Of a stretch of 64,000 nt of DNA, positions 50,967 through 59,494 are shown one piece after another. Under the pieces are notes generated by a model. That model made no database searches and had not been told where the DNA came from. It saw only the letters and a list, made by a program, of their open reading frames with translations. Numbering within the stretch: position 1 is the first letter of the stretch; every line of letters starts with the position of its first letter. The position numbers were made by a program, and so were the translations under genes. The stretch comes from Algoriphagus vanfongensis DSM 17529 (GTDB lineage Bacteria; Bacteroidota; Bacteroidia; Cytophagales; Cyclobacteriaceae), in NCBI RefSeq assembly GCF_000429465.1, contig NZ_AUBX01000009.1, positions 124,001-188,000 of the forward strand. The letters are read 5' to 3'.

Positions 50967-51680
50967 ATGCCCAAGCCCGATCCAGCTCTCTATCTCCCGC
51001 ACATTGCTTATGATTCTGCCATTTTTGGTTTTTCAGGTGAAAAGCTGAAAATCCTATTGATGGAGTATCACAACACAGGTTGGTTTGCTTTGCCAGGTGG
51101 ATTTGTCAAAACTGAGGAAACGCTGGACGAAGCTGTATCCCGTGGTCTCAAAGAGAGAACTGGACTGGAGGAAATCTATTTGGAGCAGTTTCACACGTTT
51201 GGTTCGCTGGAAAGGTGGAAGCCGGAAACGATGAAGACGATTCTAAAAGAGCAAAATGTGCAGGTTGATGCAGATTTTTGGTTGCTCGATCGGTTTATTT
51301 CCATCGGTTATTATGCCTTGATAGATTATGAAAAGGTGGAGCCTGCCAAGGATTTGCTATCCGATTCTATTGGCTGGTACAATGTCGAGGAAATACCAGA
51401 ATTACTCTTTGATCACAATCACATCGTAGTCAAAGCCTTGGAACATCTCCGGACGCACTTGGATCAGAAATTACTCTCTTTTAATCTTTTGCCGGAGCGA
51501 TTTACGATGAAAGAACTCCAGAATGTCTATGAGGCTATTTTGGGTGAAAATCTCAATAGGGCTAATTTTCAAAGGAAAATGCTCAGTTTGGGGATTTTGG
51601 AGAGACATGAAAAGCTATTCTCCGGAGGTTCGCACAAGGCTCCATATCTCTATAGTTTCAAAAAGTCAGGGATAGATTAA
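50967..51680 (+). CDS. NrtR/AraR-type Nudix-related transcription regulator
   Basis: A 237-residue protein with an N-terminal Nudix domain (residues 20-150) and a C-terminal winged-helix domain (about 165-237, ERFTMKELQNVYEAILGENL (20 residues) and FQRKMLSLGILE). The Nudix box is degenerate: after GGFVKTEE the normal REUXEE helix reads RGLKER, losing catalytic Glu residues, so it should bind rather than hydrolyse its ligand. In Bacteroidota such regulators respond to sugars (AraR-type) or ADP-ribose (NrtR). The proposed start ATG 50967 (MPKPDPALYLP) matches the family; longer starts lack support. The 23-bp palindrome upstream is a likely operator. Confidence 0.87.
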   Translation: MPKPDPALYLPHIAYDSAIFGFSGEKLKILLMEYHNTGWFALPGGFVKTEETLDEAVSRGLKERTGLEEIYLEQFHTFGSLERWKPETMKTILKEQNVQVDADFWLLDRFISIGYYALIDYEKVEPAKDLLSDSIGWYNVEEIPELLFDHNHIVVKALEHLRTHLDQKLLSFNLLPERFTMKELQNVYEAILGENLNRANFQRKMLSLGILERHEKLFSGGSHKAPYLYSFKKSGID

Positions 51681-51710
51681 AAGTCATCTATCCCTATTTG
51701 TTTATTTTTT
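51669..51710 (+). terminator. Terminator overlapping the end of the Nudix regulator gene
   Basis: A 9-bp perfect stem (GGGATAGAT at 51669-51677, ATCTATCCC at 51686-51694) with an 8-base loop and a T-rich tract to 51710. It includes the stop codon of the regulator and the first codons after the convergent M20 gene. Confidence 0.8.
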
Positions 51711-53240
51711 CTCTACCGGAACAGCATTCATAGGCTGGGTGAGAATACTGAGGATAGTTGTGATTCCCTCTTTATAATTGCCCAATCTGATGTTTTCATT
51801 GGGGCTGTGTTGGTTATTGTCAGCATTTACTGTAGGGATGGTCACAGCTGGTATACCGAGAGCATCTACAAACGGAGAAATCGGAATGCTTCCTCCAGAA
51901 ATTCTGATCTGAATTGGATCTTGCTCAAAGGCTCTTTTCATCGCACTTCTCAACCAATCACCAATAGGAGAGTCCATGGGGGTACGGAAGGCTTGGTAAG
52001 AAATAGAATAATCCATTTTGACAATTTTCGGGAAACGCATCCTCTCTTCATCACTTGGGTCATGATCTACTATTTCGAACCCCTGTGATCGGATATGTTT
52101 TTTGATGAGATCAAACAATCTCTCAGGGTCAGACTCAGGGACCAATCTCATATCAAGTTCAGCCAATGCAGTTGCTGGTACGATCGTCCGTGCTTCAGCT
52201 CCCACCCAGGCAGATTGCATCCCTCGGATATTGAGAGAGGGATATTGAATACTTTCTTGGTAGGAATTTCCAACTTGATCTGTTCTCCCCAAGCCTAGGC
52301 GGCTTTGAATAGCTTTCTCATCATCCGGGACAGATCGCAGGATTTCCAATTCCTCGTCGGTAAGTGTAATCCCATCATAGAAACCTGAGATGATCACCAT
52401 TCCGTCTTCATCTTTCATACTGGCAAGGAGCTGAGAAAGTAGCAATGCGGGATTGGGGGCATAGTTACCGTAGTGCCCGCTATGCTGGGGAGCCTTCGGA
52501 CCATAGGTGGTCAATGTCATTCTAGAGATCCCCCTAGCTCCATAGCTAAGCGTAGGAAGGTTGGAGGTATGCCTCGGTCCATCCATGATCAGCATCAGGT
52601 CTGCTTGGAGCTTTTCTTGATGCTGAGCTACTGCTGTGGGTAAAAGTGGCGATCCTTTCTCTTCCTGAAAATCCAAGATGATTTTTATGTTATAGTCAGG
52701 GGATAGGTTTGCCGATGTCATGGCGTCCCATCCTGTCAGAAACATTGCAAAAGGTCCTTTGTCATCTGACGTGGATCTAGCGAATATTCTCCAATCTGGA
52801 TCATAATTTTCTATCAAAGTGGAAATGGGCAATGAATCCCATGTTCCATTTTCAGCGGGTGATTTGAGGGATGGAATATATGGATCGGCCTGTTGCCATT
52901 TACTGGGATCCACAGCTTGACCATCTATGTGAAAATAGAAAAGTGCAGTCTTGCTGGCACCCGGTTGCTTTTTCTCGGCTAACAGCAAGGGAATCCCTCC
53001 CGTTTTCAGTCTTTCTGATTGCCAGCTTCTCTTAGCAAATTGATCTTCACACCATTGGATATTGATCTCAATCTGCTCTGGGTAAGTAGCGTCATTGGGC
53101 ATAGACACGATTTCGGTCAGGAGATCAAGTCCATGGAGCCAGCTTTGATCGGTCAGTTGATCCAGCTGCTGTCTGCTTGGACTTTGCGCAAAGCCGAAAA
53201 TTGGGAATAGGATGGTGGCAACTAGTATTGTTTTTTTCAT
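51702..53240 (-). CDS. Secreted M20-family metallopeptidase
   Basis: A 512-residue exported protein (signal peptide MKKTILVATILFPIFGFAQS) of the M20/M25/M40 group. Metal ligands and catalytic residues are in YFHIDGQAVD, ARSTSDDKGPFAMFL, DFQEEKGSPLLP, LMIMDGPRH and QHSPNENIRLG. A dimerisation domain is inserted at about 230-380 (HSGHYGNYAPNPALLLSQLL, 20 residues). It should cleave peptide or amino-acid amide bonds in the periplasm. It shares a terminator with the convergent Nudix gene; the NTF2-like gene lies upstream after 34 bases. Confidence 0.9.
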   Translation of the reverse strand: MKKTILVATILFPIFGFAQSPSRQQLDQLTDQSWLHGLDLLTEIVSMPNDATYPEQIEINIQWCEDQFAKRSWQSERLKTGGIPLLLAEKKQPGASKTALFYFHIDGQAVDPSKWQQADPYIPSLKSPAENGTWDSLPISTLIENYDPDWRIFARSTSDDKGPFAMFLTGWDAMTSANLSPDYNIKIILDFQEEKGSPLLPTAVAQHQEKLQADLMLIMDGPRHTSNLPTLSYGARGISRMTLTTYGPKAPQHSGHYGNYAPNPALLLSQLLASMKDEDGMVIISGFYDGITLTDEELEILRSVPDDEKAIQSRLGLGRTDQVGNSYQESIQYPSLNIRGMQSAWVGAEARTIVPATALAELDMRLVPESDPERLFDLIKKHIRSQGFEIVDHDPSDEERMRFPKIVKMDYSISYQAFRTPMDSPIGDWLRSAMKRAFEQDPIQIRISGGSIPISPFVDALGIPAVTIPTVNADNNQHSPNENIRLGNYKEGITTILSILTQPMNAVPVEKK

Positions 53241-53274
53241 TTGAGCGGATTAGGAAGTAATAATAGGTTTGAAT

Positions 53275-53739
53275 TTAAAGCTCCTCATCAGGGATGGCCA
53301 TTGTATGATTAGCTAAGAGTTGGCTGTTGCCGTCTTTCCAGACGTAGGTTCTCATAAAATGATACGTGGTAGGGCTTGGGCCTCTGTCTACTACAGTGAT
53401 ACCTGTCACTATTGCGGTGCTTCCAGATAAAATGACCGTAACTTCTCGAGATTCTCTTGACCGTGTAATAGAATTGGGGTTTGGGTTTTTATTTTGAAGG
53501 GCTTTTTGAGCTCGCTCTACTACCGTCGTCTTTGAGTCTGTCATGGAGTTGTGATTGTGAATCCATATAAAATCTTCTGCCAATAGTTGTTCTAAAAAGT
53601 CAGGGTTTGGATGCAGATTGGCCTCTTCCCAGGCCAAATCGAGTTGTCTGAGTGATTCTTTATCCCAAGTTTGCCCTGAGACCTTAAATGAAAAACAGGA
53701 AAAAGCGATGAAACACAGAATGTAGAAAGTATTCTTCAT
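53275..53739 (-). CDS. Exported NTF2-like (DUF4440/SnoaL-type) protein
   Basis: A 154-residue protein with a signal peptide (FYILCFIAFSCFSFKVSGQ) and one NTF2-like domain. The pattern LAWEEANLHPNPDFLEQLLAEDFIWIHNHNS, quoted as LAEDFIWIHNHNS, and YHFMRTYVWKDGNSQLLANH fits DUF4440. Such cone-shaped folds bind small ligands, and many are not enzymes. It lies 34 bases from the M20 gene in the same orientation and may be cotranscribed. Confidence 0.82.
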   Translation of the reverse strand: MKNTFYILCFIAFSCFSFKVSGQTWDKESLRQLDLAWEEANLHPNPDFLEQLLAEDFIWIHNHNSMTDSKTTVVERAQKALQNKNPNPNSITRSRESREVTVILSGSTAIVTGITVVDRGPSPTTYHFMRTYVWKDGNSQLLANHTMAIPDEEL

Positions 53740-53809
53740 ACAAGAGTTTTTTTCTTAAGTTCTAAAATTTCCCTGACTTTCGGTTGACTATTATTCAATA
53801 GCTCTTGGA

Positions 53810-54031
53810 TTAATTGGTGCTGGTGTTATCGCTCCCCTTTTCAGTTCTAGGGATATCCTGCTCATTCAGGAGCTTGTTTGGGTCCGTACCTAGATTGAGG
53901 AGGTATTCGGAAATGGTTTCCGCATCGGGAGAAGTTTTAATAGGGTCGGGGTCACTACGCGAATTACAGGCCCTGAAAACATGAAGTGACAGAAAGCAGA
54001 AAAATGCTTGAAATGAAATAAGTCTTTTCAT
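53810..54031 (-). CDS. Small predicted lipoprotein
   Basis: A 73-residue open frame with a basic start (MKRL), a hydrophobic stretch (ISFQAFFCFLSLHVF) and a Cys in RAC (residue 22) that could be lipidated, although the lipobox is poor. The rest is acidic and Asn/Ser rich (PDAETISEYLLNLGTDPNKLL). Codon usage looks real and the spacing to neighbours allows a separate gene, but I do not recognise a family. Confidence is moderate. Confidence 0.5.
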   Translation of the reverse strand: MKRLISFQAFFCFLSLHVFRACNSRSDPDPIKTSPDAETISEYLLNLGTDPNKLLNEQDIPRTEKGSDNTSTN

Positions 54032-54206
54032 GGCGTATAGATTTTTGGTTATAGATCTATAGGCGACAAAAAGACTTGAAAGTGGTAATGAGAATTAAAA
54101 CTTTTTGATTTTCTGAGATTTATATTGTCATCCGAAACACGTAGGATCTATAAATGAATTTCTGTCTATCCCGAAAGAATAGTATCAAGATGCTTACAAG
54201 CACCTA

Positions 54207-54956
54207 CTATTTCAATTTGACCAGAGGGTAGTTGAGGCCATTGACTTCATTGCGAACCACTACATATTTGTCCAAACTCCGAAAGAGCTCAGTCAGATTT
54301 CTATAGCCATAAGATCGGGGATCAAAACTGGGATCTATTTTTCTCAAGGAGGCGCCGATTTTGGCGATATGGATTTCTTCTTCTTCATCAGAGGAGATTT
54401 CAAAAGCTCGGTCGATCAAGCGTAGATCCACTTGAGGCTGAGAACTCTTTTTGGGCGTTTCTGCTGGCAATACATTTTTCCTAGTAGAGCTTTTTTCAGG
54501 TTTTTTCTCCTCTTCCTCTTCTCCTAGATTTTCCGCAAATGTGAATATTTCGCATGATTGAACAAACGCCTGTGGGGTAATCCTACGGCCGATTCCCATC
54601 ACAAACATTCCTTCTTCCCGTATTCTTTTGGCAAGTCCTGTGTAATCAGAATCCGAAGAAACAATGCAGAATCCATCTACCGAACTACTATGAAGAATAT
54701 CCATAGCATCGATGATCAGGCTGCTGTCGGTAGAGTTTTTGCCAGTCGTATAAGCAAATTTTTGAATAGGATTAAAAGAATATTGATTGATGACATCTTT
54801 CCAGCTATTCATCTGGGGAGTGGTCCAGTCTCCATAAATTCTCCGAATGGTAGCTTTGCCGTATTTGGATACTTCTTCTAGGATTTCTTTGATCAGTTTG
54901 GCTTGCGCATTGTCTCCGTCAATCAAAACGGCAATGTTGAATTTTTTTTCTTGCAT
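54207..54956 (-). CDS. NYN-domain protein with C-terminal OST-HTH/LOTUS domain
   Basis: A 249-residue cytoplasmic protein. The N-terminal NYN (LabA/DUF88-type, PIN-fold) domain shows NIAVLIDGDNAQAKLIKEIL, TGKNSTDSSLIIDAMD and FCIVSSDSDYTGLAKRIREEG, with the Asp residues that bind metal in this RNase fold. An acidic and Lys-rich linker (about 145-170) precedes a C-terminal OST-HTH/LOTUS-like domain (RSYGYRNLTELFRSLDKYVV). This pair is typical of RNA-binding or RNA-cleaving proteins. The ATG 54956 is chosen because a terminator for the next gene lies inside any longer form. Confidence 0.88.
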   Translation of the reverse strand: MQEKKFNIAVLIDGDNAQAKLIKEILEEVSKYGKATIRRIYGDWTTPQMNSWKDVINQYSFNPIQKFAYTTGKNSTDSSLIIDAMDILHSSSVDGFCIVSSDSDYTGLAKRIREEGMFVMGIGRRITPQAFVQSCEIFTFAENLGEEEEEKKPEKSSTRKNVLPAETPKKSSQPQVDLRLIDRAFEISSDEEEEIHIAKIGASLRKIDPSFDPRSYGYRNLTELFRSLDKYVVVRNEVNGLNYPLVKLK

Positions 54957-55036
54957 AAAAATGGGTGAGTTAAAAATTGATCTCTGCTCAGTATAAGCTT
55001 TCTCGCCTCCAAAAGGTTCGATGATTTGACAAAAGA

Positions 55037-55056
55037 AAAGGGCCAAACAGCCCTTT
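55037..55056 (-). terminator. Terminator after the dienelactone hydrolase gene
   Basis: A 7-bp perfect stem (AAAGGGC at 55037-55043, GCCCTTT at 55050-55056) with a 6-base loop; on the minus strand TTTTCTTTT follows. It lies 20 bases after the hydrolase stop. Confidence 0.75.
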
Positions 55057-55076
55057 CTTCATATCATTTGATGGTT

Positions 55077-55964
55077 TTACTTTAGTTCTTCTTTGAAGAA
55101 TGCGATAGTCCTATCCCAAGCCAAATTGGCTGCTGCTTCATCATATCGTGGCGTAGTATTGTTGTGAAAACCATGATTGACATCTGGATACATGTACATT
55201 TGATAGGCTACTCCATTGGCTTTCAAGACGGCTTCATAGTCAGGCCAGCCGGCATTGACTCGCTCATCCAGACCGGCATATTGGACCATCAGAGGAGCTT
55301 TGATCTGTGCGGCTTCTTCAGCGGAGGGTTGTCCTCCATAAAATGGGACCGAAGCTCCTAAATCTGGAAGTTTGACAGCCATCATATTGGAGATCCATCC
55401 TCCGAAACAAAATCCTACAACGCCGACATTTCCGTCGCAGTCAGGATGATTTTTAAGATAATGATAAGCAGCTATAAAATCCTCTAGCATCTCATCCCGA
55501 TCTCTTTCCCGCTGCATTTCCCGCCCTTTATCATCATTGCCAGGATAGCCTCCCAGTGGCCATAGCGCATCTGGAGCGATGGAGATGAATCCCGCAACGG
55601 CACACCTTCTACCTACATCTTCGATGTATGGATTCAGGCCTCGGTTTTCGTGTACCACCACTATTCCAGGAGATTTGCCTCCTCCGGCAGGTTTGGATAA
55701 GAGTCCTCGGATTTCGCCGCCTCCTTTAGGTGAGTCATAAAACACATAGTCGGAACTTTGCATCCGCTCATCCTCTGGCAAAATAGTGGCAGTGGTCACA
55801 TAGTCTGGCATCATGGTACTCATCAGGGTAGTGAGCGTGATGCCACCGACCGCATAAGCTGAAAGTTTCTCCATAAATACCCTTCGCTCCAGCTTATTGT
55901 GAGCATAGTAATCATACAGATCAAAAACCTCCTGAGGGATGTCTTTTTTATCTAATTTTTTCAT
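55077..55964 (-). CDS. Dienelactone hydrolase-family protein
   Basis: A 295-residue alpha/beta hydrolase of the DLH group with an N-terminal Tat-like signal (ERRVFMEKLSAYAVGGITL). The nucleophile is Cys in VVGFCFGGWIS, the acidic residue lies in YAGLDERVNAG and the catalytic His in YPDVNHGFHNNT. GLLSKPAGGGKSPGIVVVHE is typical of the YghX-like exported subgroup. Natural substrates of the exported members are not known. Start ATG 55964 was chosen because it begins a conserved MKKLDKKDIP terminus. No operon partner is obvious. Confidence 0.9.
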   Translation of the reverse strand: MKKLDKKDIPQEVFDLYDYYAHNKLERRVFMEKLSAYAVGGITLTTLMSTMMPDYVTTATILPEDERMQSSDYVFYDSPKGGGEIRGLLSKPAGGGKSPGIVVVHENRGLNPYIEDVGRRCAVAGFISIAPDALWPLGGYPGNDDKGREMQRERDRDEMLEDFIAAYHYLKNHPDCDGNVGVVGFCFGGWISNMMAVKLPDLGASVPFYGGQPSAEEAAQIKAPLMVQYAGLDERVNAGWPDYEAVLKANGVAYQMYMYPDVNHGFHNNTTPRYDEAAANLAWDRTIAFFKEELK

Positions 55965-56064
55965 GGGTTTAGTGATTGGTTGATTAGGGAATTTGATGAA
56001 AAATATACAAAATCCCATAGGATTAATGCCAAACCTATGAAAAGGATAGATTAATGGTAGTTTT

Positions 56065-56526
56065 CTACTGGCTTCTGAATTTTAGCTGGAGTCCCATGAG
56101 AAAATTCCTGAGAATCTGATCTTTACACTCCCGGTATTGGTGCTGGTCTGGTTTTCTGAAAAATGCGCTCAATTCATGTTTGCTGATGCGAAATTGCCTG
56201 AGTGCAAAAACATCCAACATGTCCGAGTCTTTCATCTCCAATGCTATTTTGAGTTTTCTCAAGACCTGATTGTTGTTGAGAGATTTCTCAGCAGGAGGGA
56301 CTTGATTATCCTTCTTGCCTCTCTTGAGTATGATCAGACCATTAAGGAATGAAGCAAGCTCCTTGTCTACGAGTTTTTTGAATTCCGGATCTTCCTCGTT
56401 TTTTAGCCAGTTGCTGACCAGTTCCCGATTGACCTCCATTCCTCCTTCTTGAAAAAGATTGATCATTTCGAAATCATTGAAATCAAATGTGTAGCGGAGG
56501 GTTTTTAGGATGTCATTCGTGTTCAT
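56065..56526 (-). CDS. DUF1456 (YehS-like) protein
   Basis: A 153-residue all-helical protein made of two related halves, as in Escherichia coli YehS. The first half has ILKTLRYTFDFNDFEMINLF and the second VLRKLKIALEMKDSDMLDVF, both with an acidic helix end and a following ELVSNWLKNEEDPEFK- or KHELSAFFRKPDQHQYR-type segment. The function is unknown. It is divergent from the B12 radical SAM gene. A TACCTTTG -7-like element at 56541-56534 lies only 7 bases before the ATG, so the transcript could be leaderless. Confidence 0.88.
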   Translation of the reverse strand: MNTNDILKTLRYTFDFNDFEMINLFQEGGMEVNRELVSNWLKNEEDPEFKKLVDKELASFLNGLIILKRGKKDNQVPPAEKSLNNNQVLRKLKIALEMKDSDMLDVFALRQFRISKHELSAFFRKPDQHQYRECKDQILRNFLMGLQLKFRSQ

Positions 56527-56639
56527 AGGAGTACAAAGGTACAAGGATTTTTAGGGGATCATTGCCGTATTTGCAGGGACTTGTAGCTGGTGAGCGGTTT
56601 TTATTCCTCTTTTTTAAGATCTTTGGGCAGCCATACCCC

Positions 56640-58814
56640 ATGACCGTGACCAAAGTTCTCCTCATCACACCTCCATTTACACAGCTCAATACGCCTTATC
56701 CGGCGACAGCATACTTGAAAGGATTTCTAAATACGCTGGAAATTCCATCCTATCAAGCCGATTTGGGTTTGGAGTTGATATTGAAAATTTTCTCAAAACC
56801 CGGATTGGAAATCATTTTCAATACAGTAGGCGAGCAGATGGAGGATTTGTCTGAAAATGCTGCCAGAATTTACCGCTTGCGAAGGAATTATTTGCAGACG
56901 ATCACCACGGTCATAGACTTTCTTCAGGACAAGAATCCAACTCTTGCCTACCGTATAGCTGAAGGTGACTATTTGCCGCAGGCTTCTAGATTTGATCAGC
57001 AAGATGATATGGAATGGGCTTTTGGCAGCTTGGGGATTAGAGACAAAGCGCGCTACCTGTCTACCTTGTATCTAGAGGATATCGGAGATTTGATTAGCGA
57101 AGCAGTGGATCCCAATTTTGGATTTAGTCGCTATGCAGAGCAACTTTCCATCTCTGCCAAGGTATTTGATGACTTATATGAGAAATTGCAAGAGCCAACT
57201 GGGCTTTTGGATCAATGGCTTTGTGAATTGCTAGAGGGTAAAATCAACTCTGCCCAGCCGCAAGTTGTGGCTTTTTCAGTGCCTTTTCCCGGCAATCTCT
57301 ACGGCGCTCTCAAGTGCAGCCAATACCTCAAACAAGCACATCCTTCCTTGACTATCGTCATGGGAGGCGGCTATCCCAATACAGAATTGCGATCTCTGAA
57401 AGATCCTCGGGTGTTTGATTTCGTGGATTACATCACGTTGGATGATGGCGAAGCTCCATTCAAAGTTTTGCTCAGCCATCTGCAGGGACAAGCCGACAAG
57501 TCAGCGCTCAAACGAACTTTTTACAGAGAATCAGGAAAAGTAGTCTGGCAAAACAACTCTAGAGAACGGGACATAGCTCAGCGAGATACTGGGACACCGG
57601 ATTATAGAGATTTGCGCTTGTTTGATTACTTATCTGTGATCGAAGTGGCTAATCCCATGCATCGACTTTGGAGTGATGGCCGCTGGAACAAACTTACCTT
57701 GGCGCATGGATGCTACTGGGGAAAATGTACTTTTTGTGATATCTCATTGGATTACATCCAGCGCTATGAGCCGATCAATGCCTCGATACTTTGTGATCGA
57801 ATAGAGGAGATCATGAGCCAAACGGGGCAAAATGGATTTCATTTTGTCGATGAGGCTGCACCTCCTGCTTTGATGCGCGATTTGGCTATTGAGATTTTGA
57901 GAAGAGGACTATCAGTCACTTGGTGGACGAATATTCGGTTTGAAGCCAGTTTCACTGCTGACCTTTGCAGATTGCTCCGAGCATCAGGTTGTATAGCTGT
58001 CTCGGGAGGACTGGAGGTCGCTTCTGACCGTCTTTTGGATTTGATTCAAAAAGGAGTCACTGTCGCTCAGGTAGCTCAAGTGTGCAATCATTTTACCCAA
58101 TCGGGAATCATGGTTCATGCTTATTTGATGTATGGTTTTCCCACCCAAACTGCCCAAGAATCAATTGATTCTCTGGAGATGGTCCGACAGCTATTCGAGA
58201 CAGGCGTGCTGCAGTCTGGATTTTGGCACCGCTTTGCGATGACGGCTCATAGCCCGGTAGGTTTGCAGCCTTCCAAATTTGGTGTTTCAATTGCCGATCC
58301 AAGTTTGGGGAGTTTTGCAAATAATGAACTTAGTCATTTGGATCCTACTGGTGCCAACCATGATTTATTTGGTGAAGGGCTTCGCAAATCTCTCTTCAAT
58401 TACATGCATGGCGTGGGCTTTGAAATTCCTGTTCAGAACTGGTTTGAAAGTAAACTTCCAGCCACATCAATCCCTGCAGATTACATTCAACAAAAGCTGA
58501 ATGAAGAGTCCGGAGAGACTTACAAAGATTCCCGCAGGATACTTTGGATAGGGGAGCTACCTGAGCTTATCGAACTCGACGAAGACAACGTAGATTTGGT
58601 TTTTTCGGGGAAAAAAGAAGATTTCGCAATGGAATTACCAGCTGAGTTTGCAGCTTGGATCTATGAATTGCTGGAGCAGGTAAGCTATCATCAGCCTCTA
58701 CAGCGACTGAAAAATAGTAAGCAGGCGTATGAAGAGGAATTTGGTGATTTTGAAGAATTGACCCAATCTGAAGTCTGGGAGATTTTGTGCGAACAGGGTT
58801 TGCTGATTTTTTAA
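56640..58814 (+). CDS. B12-binding-domain radical SAM protein
   Basis: A 724-residue protein. The N-terminal part starts KVLLITPPFTQLNTPYP and holds a cobalamin-binding-type Rossmann fold (VVAFSVPFPGNLYGALKC, VMGGGYPNTEL). The radical SAM core begins near residue 350 at LTLAHGCYWGKCTFCD. Its cluster cysteines are spaced CX4CX2C instead of the usual CX3CX2C. A SPASM-less C-terminal region ends near IWELL-type helices (WIYELLEQVSYHQPL). This type of enzyme often methylates or rearranges lipids or cofactors; the substrate is unknown. ATG 56640 is used as start; upstream codons give no conserved sequence. Confidence 0.87.
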   Translation: MTVTKVLLITPPFTQLNTPYPATAYLKGFLNTLEIPSYQADLGLELILKIFSKPGLEIIFNTVGEQMEDLSENAARIYRLRRNYLQTITTVIDFLQDKNPTLAYRIAEGDYLPQASRFDQQDDMEWAFGSLGIRDKARYLSTLYLEDIGDLISEAVDPNFGFSRYAEQLSISAKVFDDLYEKLQEPTGLLDQWLCELLEGKINSAQPQVVAFSVPFPGNLYGALKCSQYLKQAHPSLTIVMGGGYPNTELRSLKDPRVFDFVDYITLDDGEAPFKVLLSHLQGQADKSALKRTFYRESGKVVWQNNSRERDIAQRDTGTPDYRDLRLFDYLSVIEVANPMHRLWSDGRWNKLTLAHGCYWGKCTFCDISLDYIQRYEPINASILCDRIEEIMSQTGQNGFHFVDEAAPPALMRDLAIEILRRGLSVTWWTNIRFEASFTADLCRLLRASGCIAVSGGLEVASDRLLDLIQKGVTVAQVAQVCNHFTQSGIMVHAYLMYGFPTQTAQESIDSLEMVRQLFETGVLQSGFWHRFAMTAHSPVGLQPSKFGVSIADPSLGSFANNELSHLDPTGANHDLFGEGLRKSLFNYMHGVGFEIPVQNWFESKLPATSIPADYIQQKLNEESGETYKDSRRILWIGELPELIELDEDNVDLVFSGKKEDFAMELPAEFAAWIYELLEQVSYHQPLQRLKNSKQAYEEEFGDFEELTQSEVWEILCEQGLLIF

Positions 58815-58881
58815 TTGGAACTGCTTCTCATTGATTTTGAAGCAATAATATTGTTATTTTCATGGGAAATAAGCGATTTCC

Positions 58882-59445
58882 ATGGACGAACAATTAATCG
58901 GCAAAGTCTCAAAAGACAAGACATCGAGAGAAAGGCAGACTTTTTATCGGGTGACTTTCAACAACAATTCCCAGCTGCTAAAAATCGCTGACAACAAAGC
59001 CAACATTATCATCAGTATCAATGCTTTGGTGATTTCTTCCATGGCGGCTTTGATCGGGTATGGGTCTATCTCCAATCAGCTGGACAGCGCCAGTTTGATT
59101 GAGCATATCCCTCTTTTGCTGTTTGTTGTTTTCTCCTTGGCATCCACCATTTTCGCAATTCAGGCAGCCAAGCCAAAAATAGTGGGGAAACCGGGGCAAA
59201 GTTTGGATAATCCCTCCTTGATATTTTTCGGGTCCGTGTCTTACCTCCAAAAAGATCAATACATAGGATTGCTTAAAAAAACGATGGATTCAAGGGATGA
59301 AATAATGGAGCAAATGTCCACATCTCTGTATTATCAAAGCTTGGTATTAAATCAAAAATATAGACTCCTACGCTATGCCTATATGGCTTTTATGGCCGGA
59401 TTTATTATCGGAGCGGTTACTTTTTTGCTCAAGCTGGTAGCTTAA
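58882..59445 (+). CDS. Pycsar-type membrane effector protein (DUF5706/PycTM-like)
   Basis: A 187-residue protein. After a hydrophilic start comes YRVTFNNNSQLLKIADNKAN followed by the first membrane helix (IIISINALVISSMAALIGYG). This ADNKAN-plus-helix signature marks the Pycsar transmembrane effector family. A second helix lies at about 72-92 (LIEHIPLLLFVVFSLAST) and a third at the C terminus (MAFMAGFIIGAVTFLLKLV). Known relatives open the membrane when a cyclic pyrimidine nucleotide is made on infection. Here no cyclase gene is adjacent: the upstream gene is a radical SAM enzyme and the downstream one is convergent. Confidence 0.78.
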   Translation: MDEQLIGKVSKDKTSRERQTFYRVTFNNNSQLLKIADNKANIIISINALVISSMAALIGYGSISNQLDSASLIEHIPLLLFVVFSLASTIFAIQAAKPKIVGKPGQSLDNPSLIFFGSVSYLQKDQYIGLLKKTMDSRDEIMEQMSTSLYYQSLVLNQKYRLLRYAYMAFMAGFIIGAVTFLLKLVA

Positions 59446-59450
59446 AAAAA

Positions 59451-59485
59451 GCTGTCCCGAAAAGGTTATGCTTTTTCGGGACAGC
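59451..59485. terminator. Bidirectional terminator between the Pycsar-type and SIMPL genes
   Basis: A perfect 13-bp stem (GCTGTCCCGAAAA at 59451-59463, TTTTCGGGACAGC at 59473-59485) with a 9-base loop, A-tract at left. It serves both convergent genes. Confidence 0.9.
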
Positions 59486-59494
59486 CACTATGTT

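Noticed and set aside
54957..55046. N-terminal extension of the NYN-domain protein
   Set aside because: The extension contains the terminator of the upstream dienelactone hydrolase gene and no conserved residues; ATG 54956 starts the family sequence.
56562..56639. Earlier start for the B12 radical SAM protein
   Set aside because: The extra 26 residues are hydrophobic without family likeness; conserved sequence begins just after ATG 56640.
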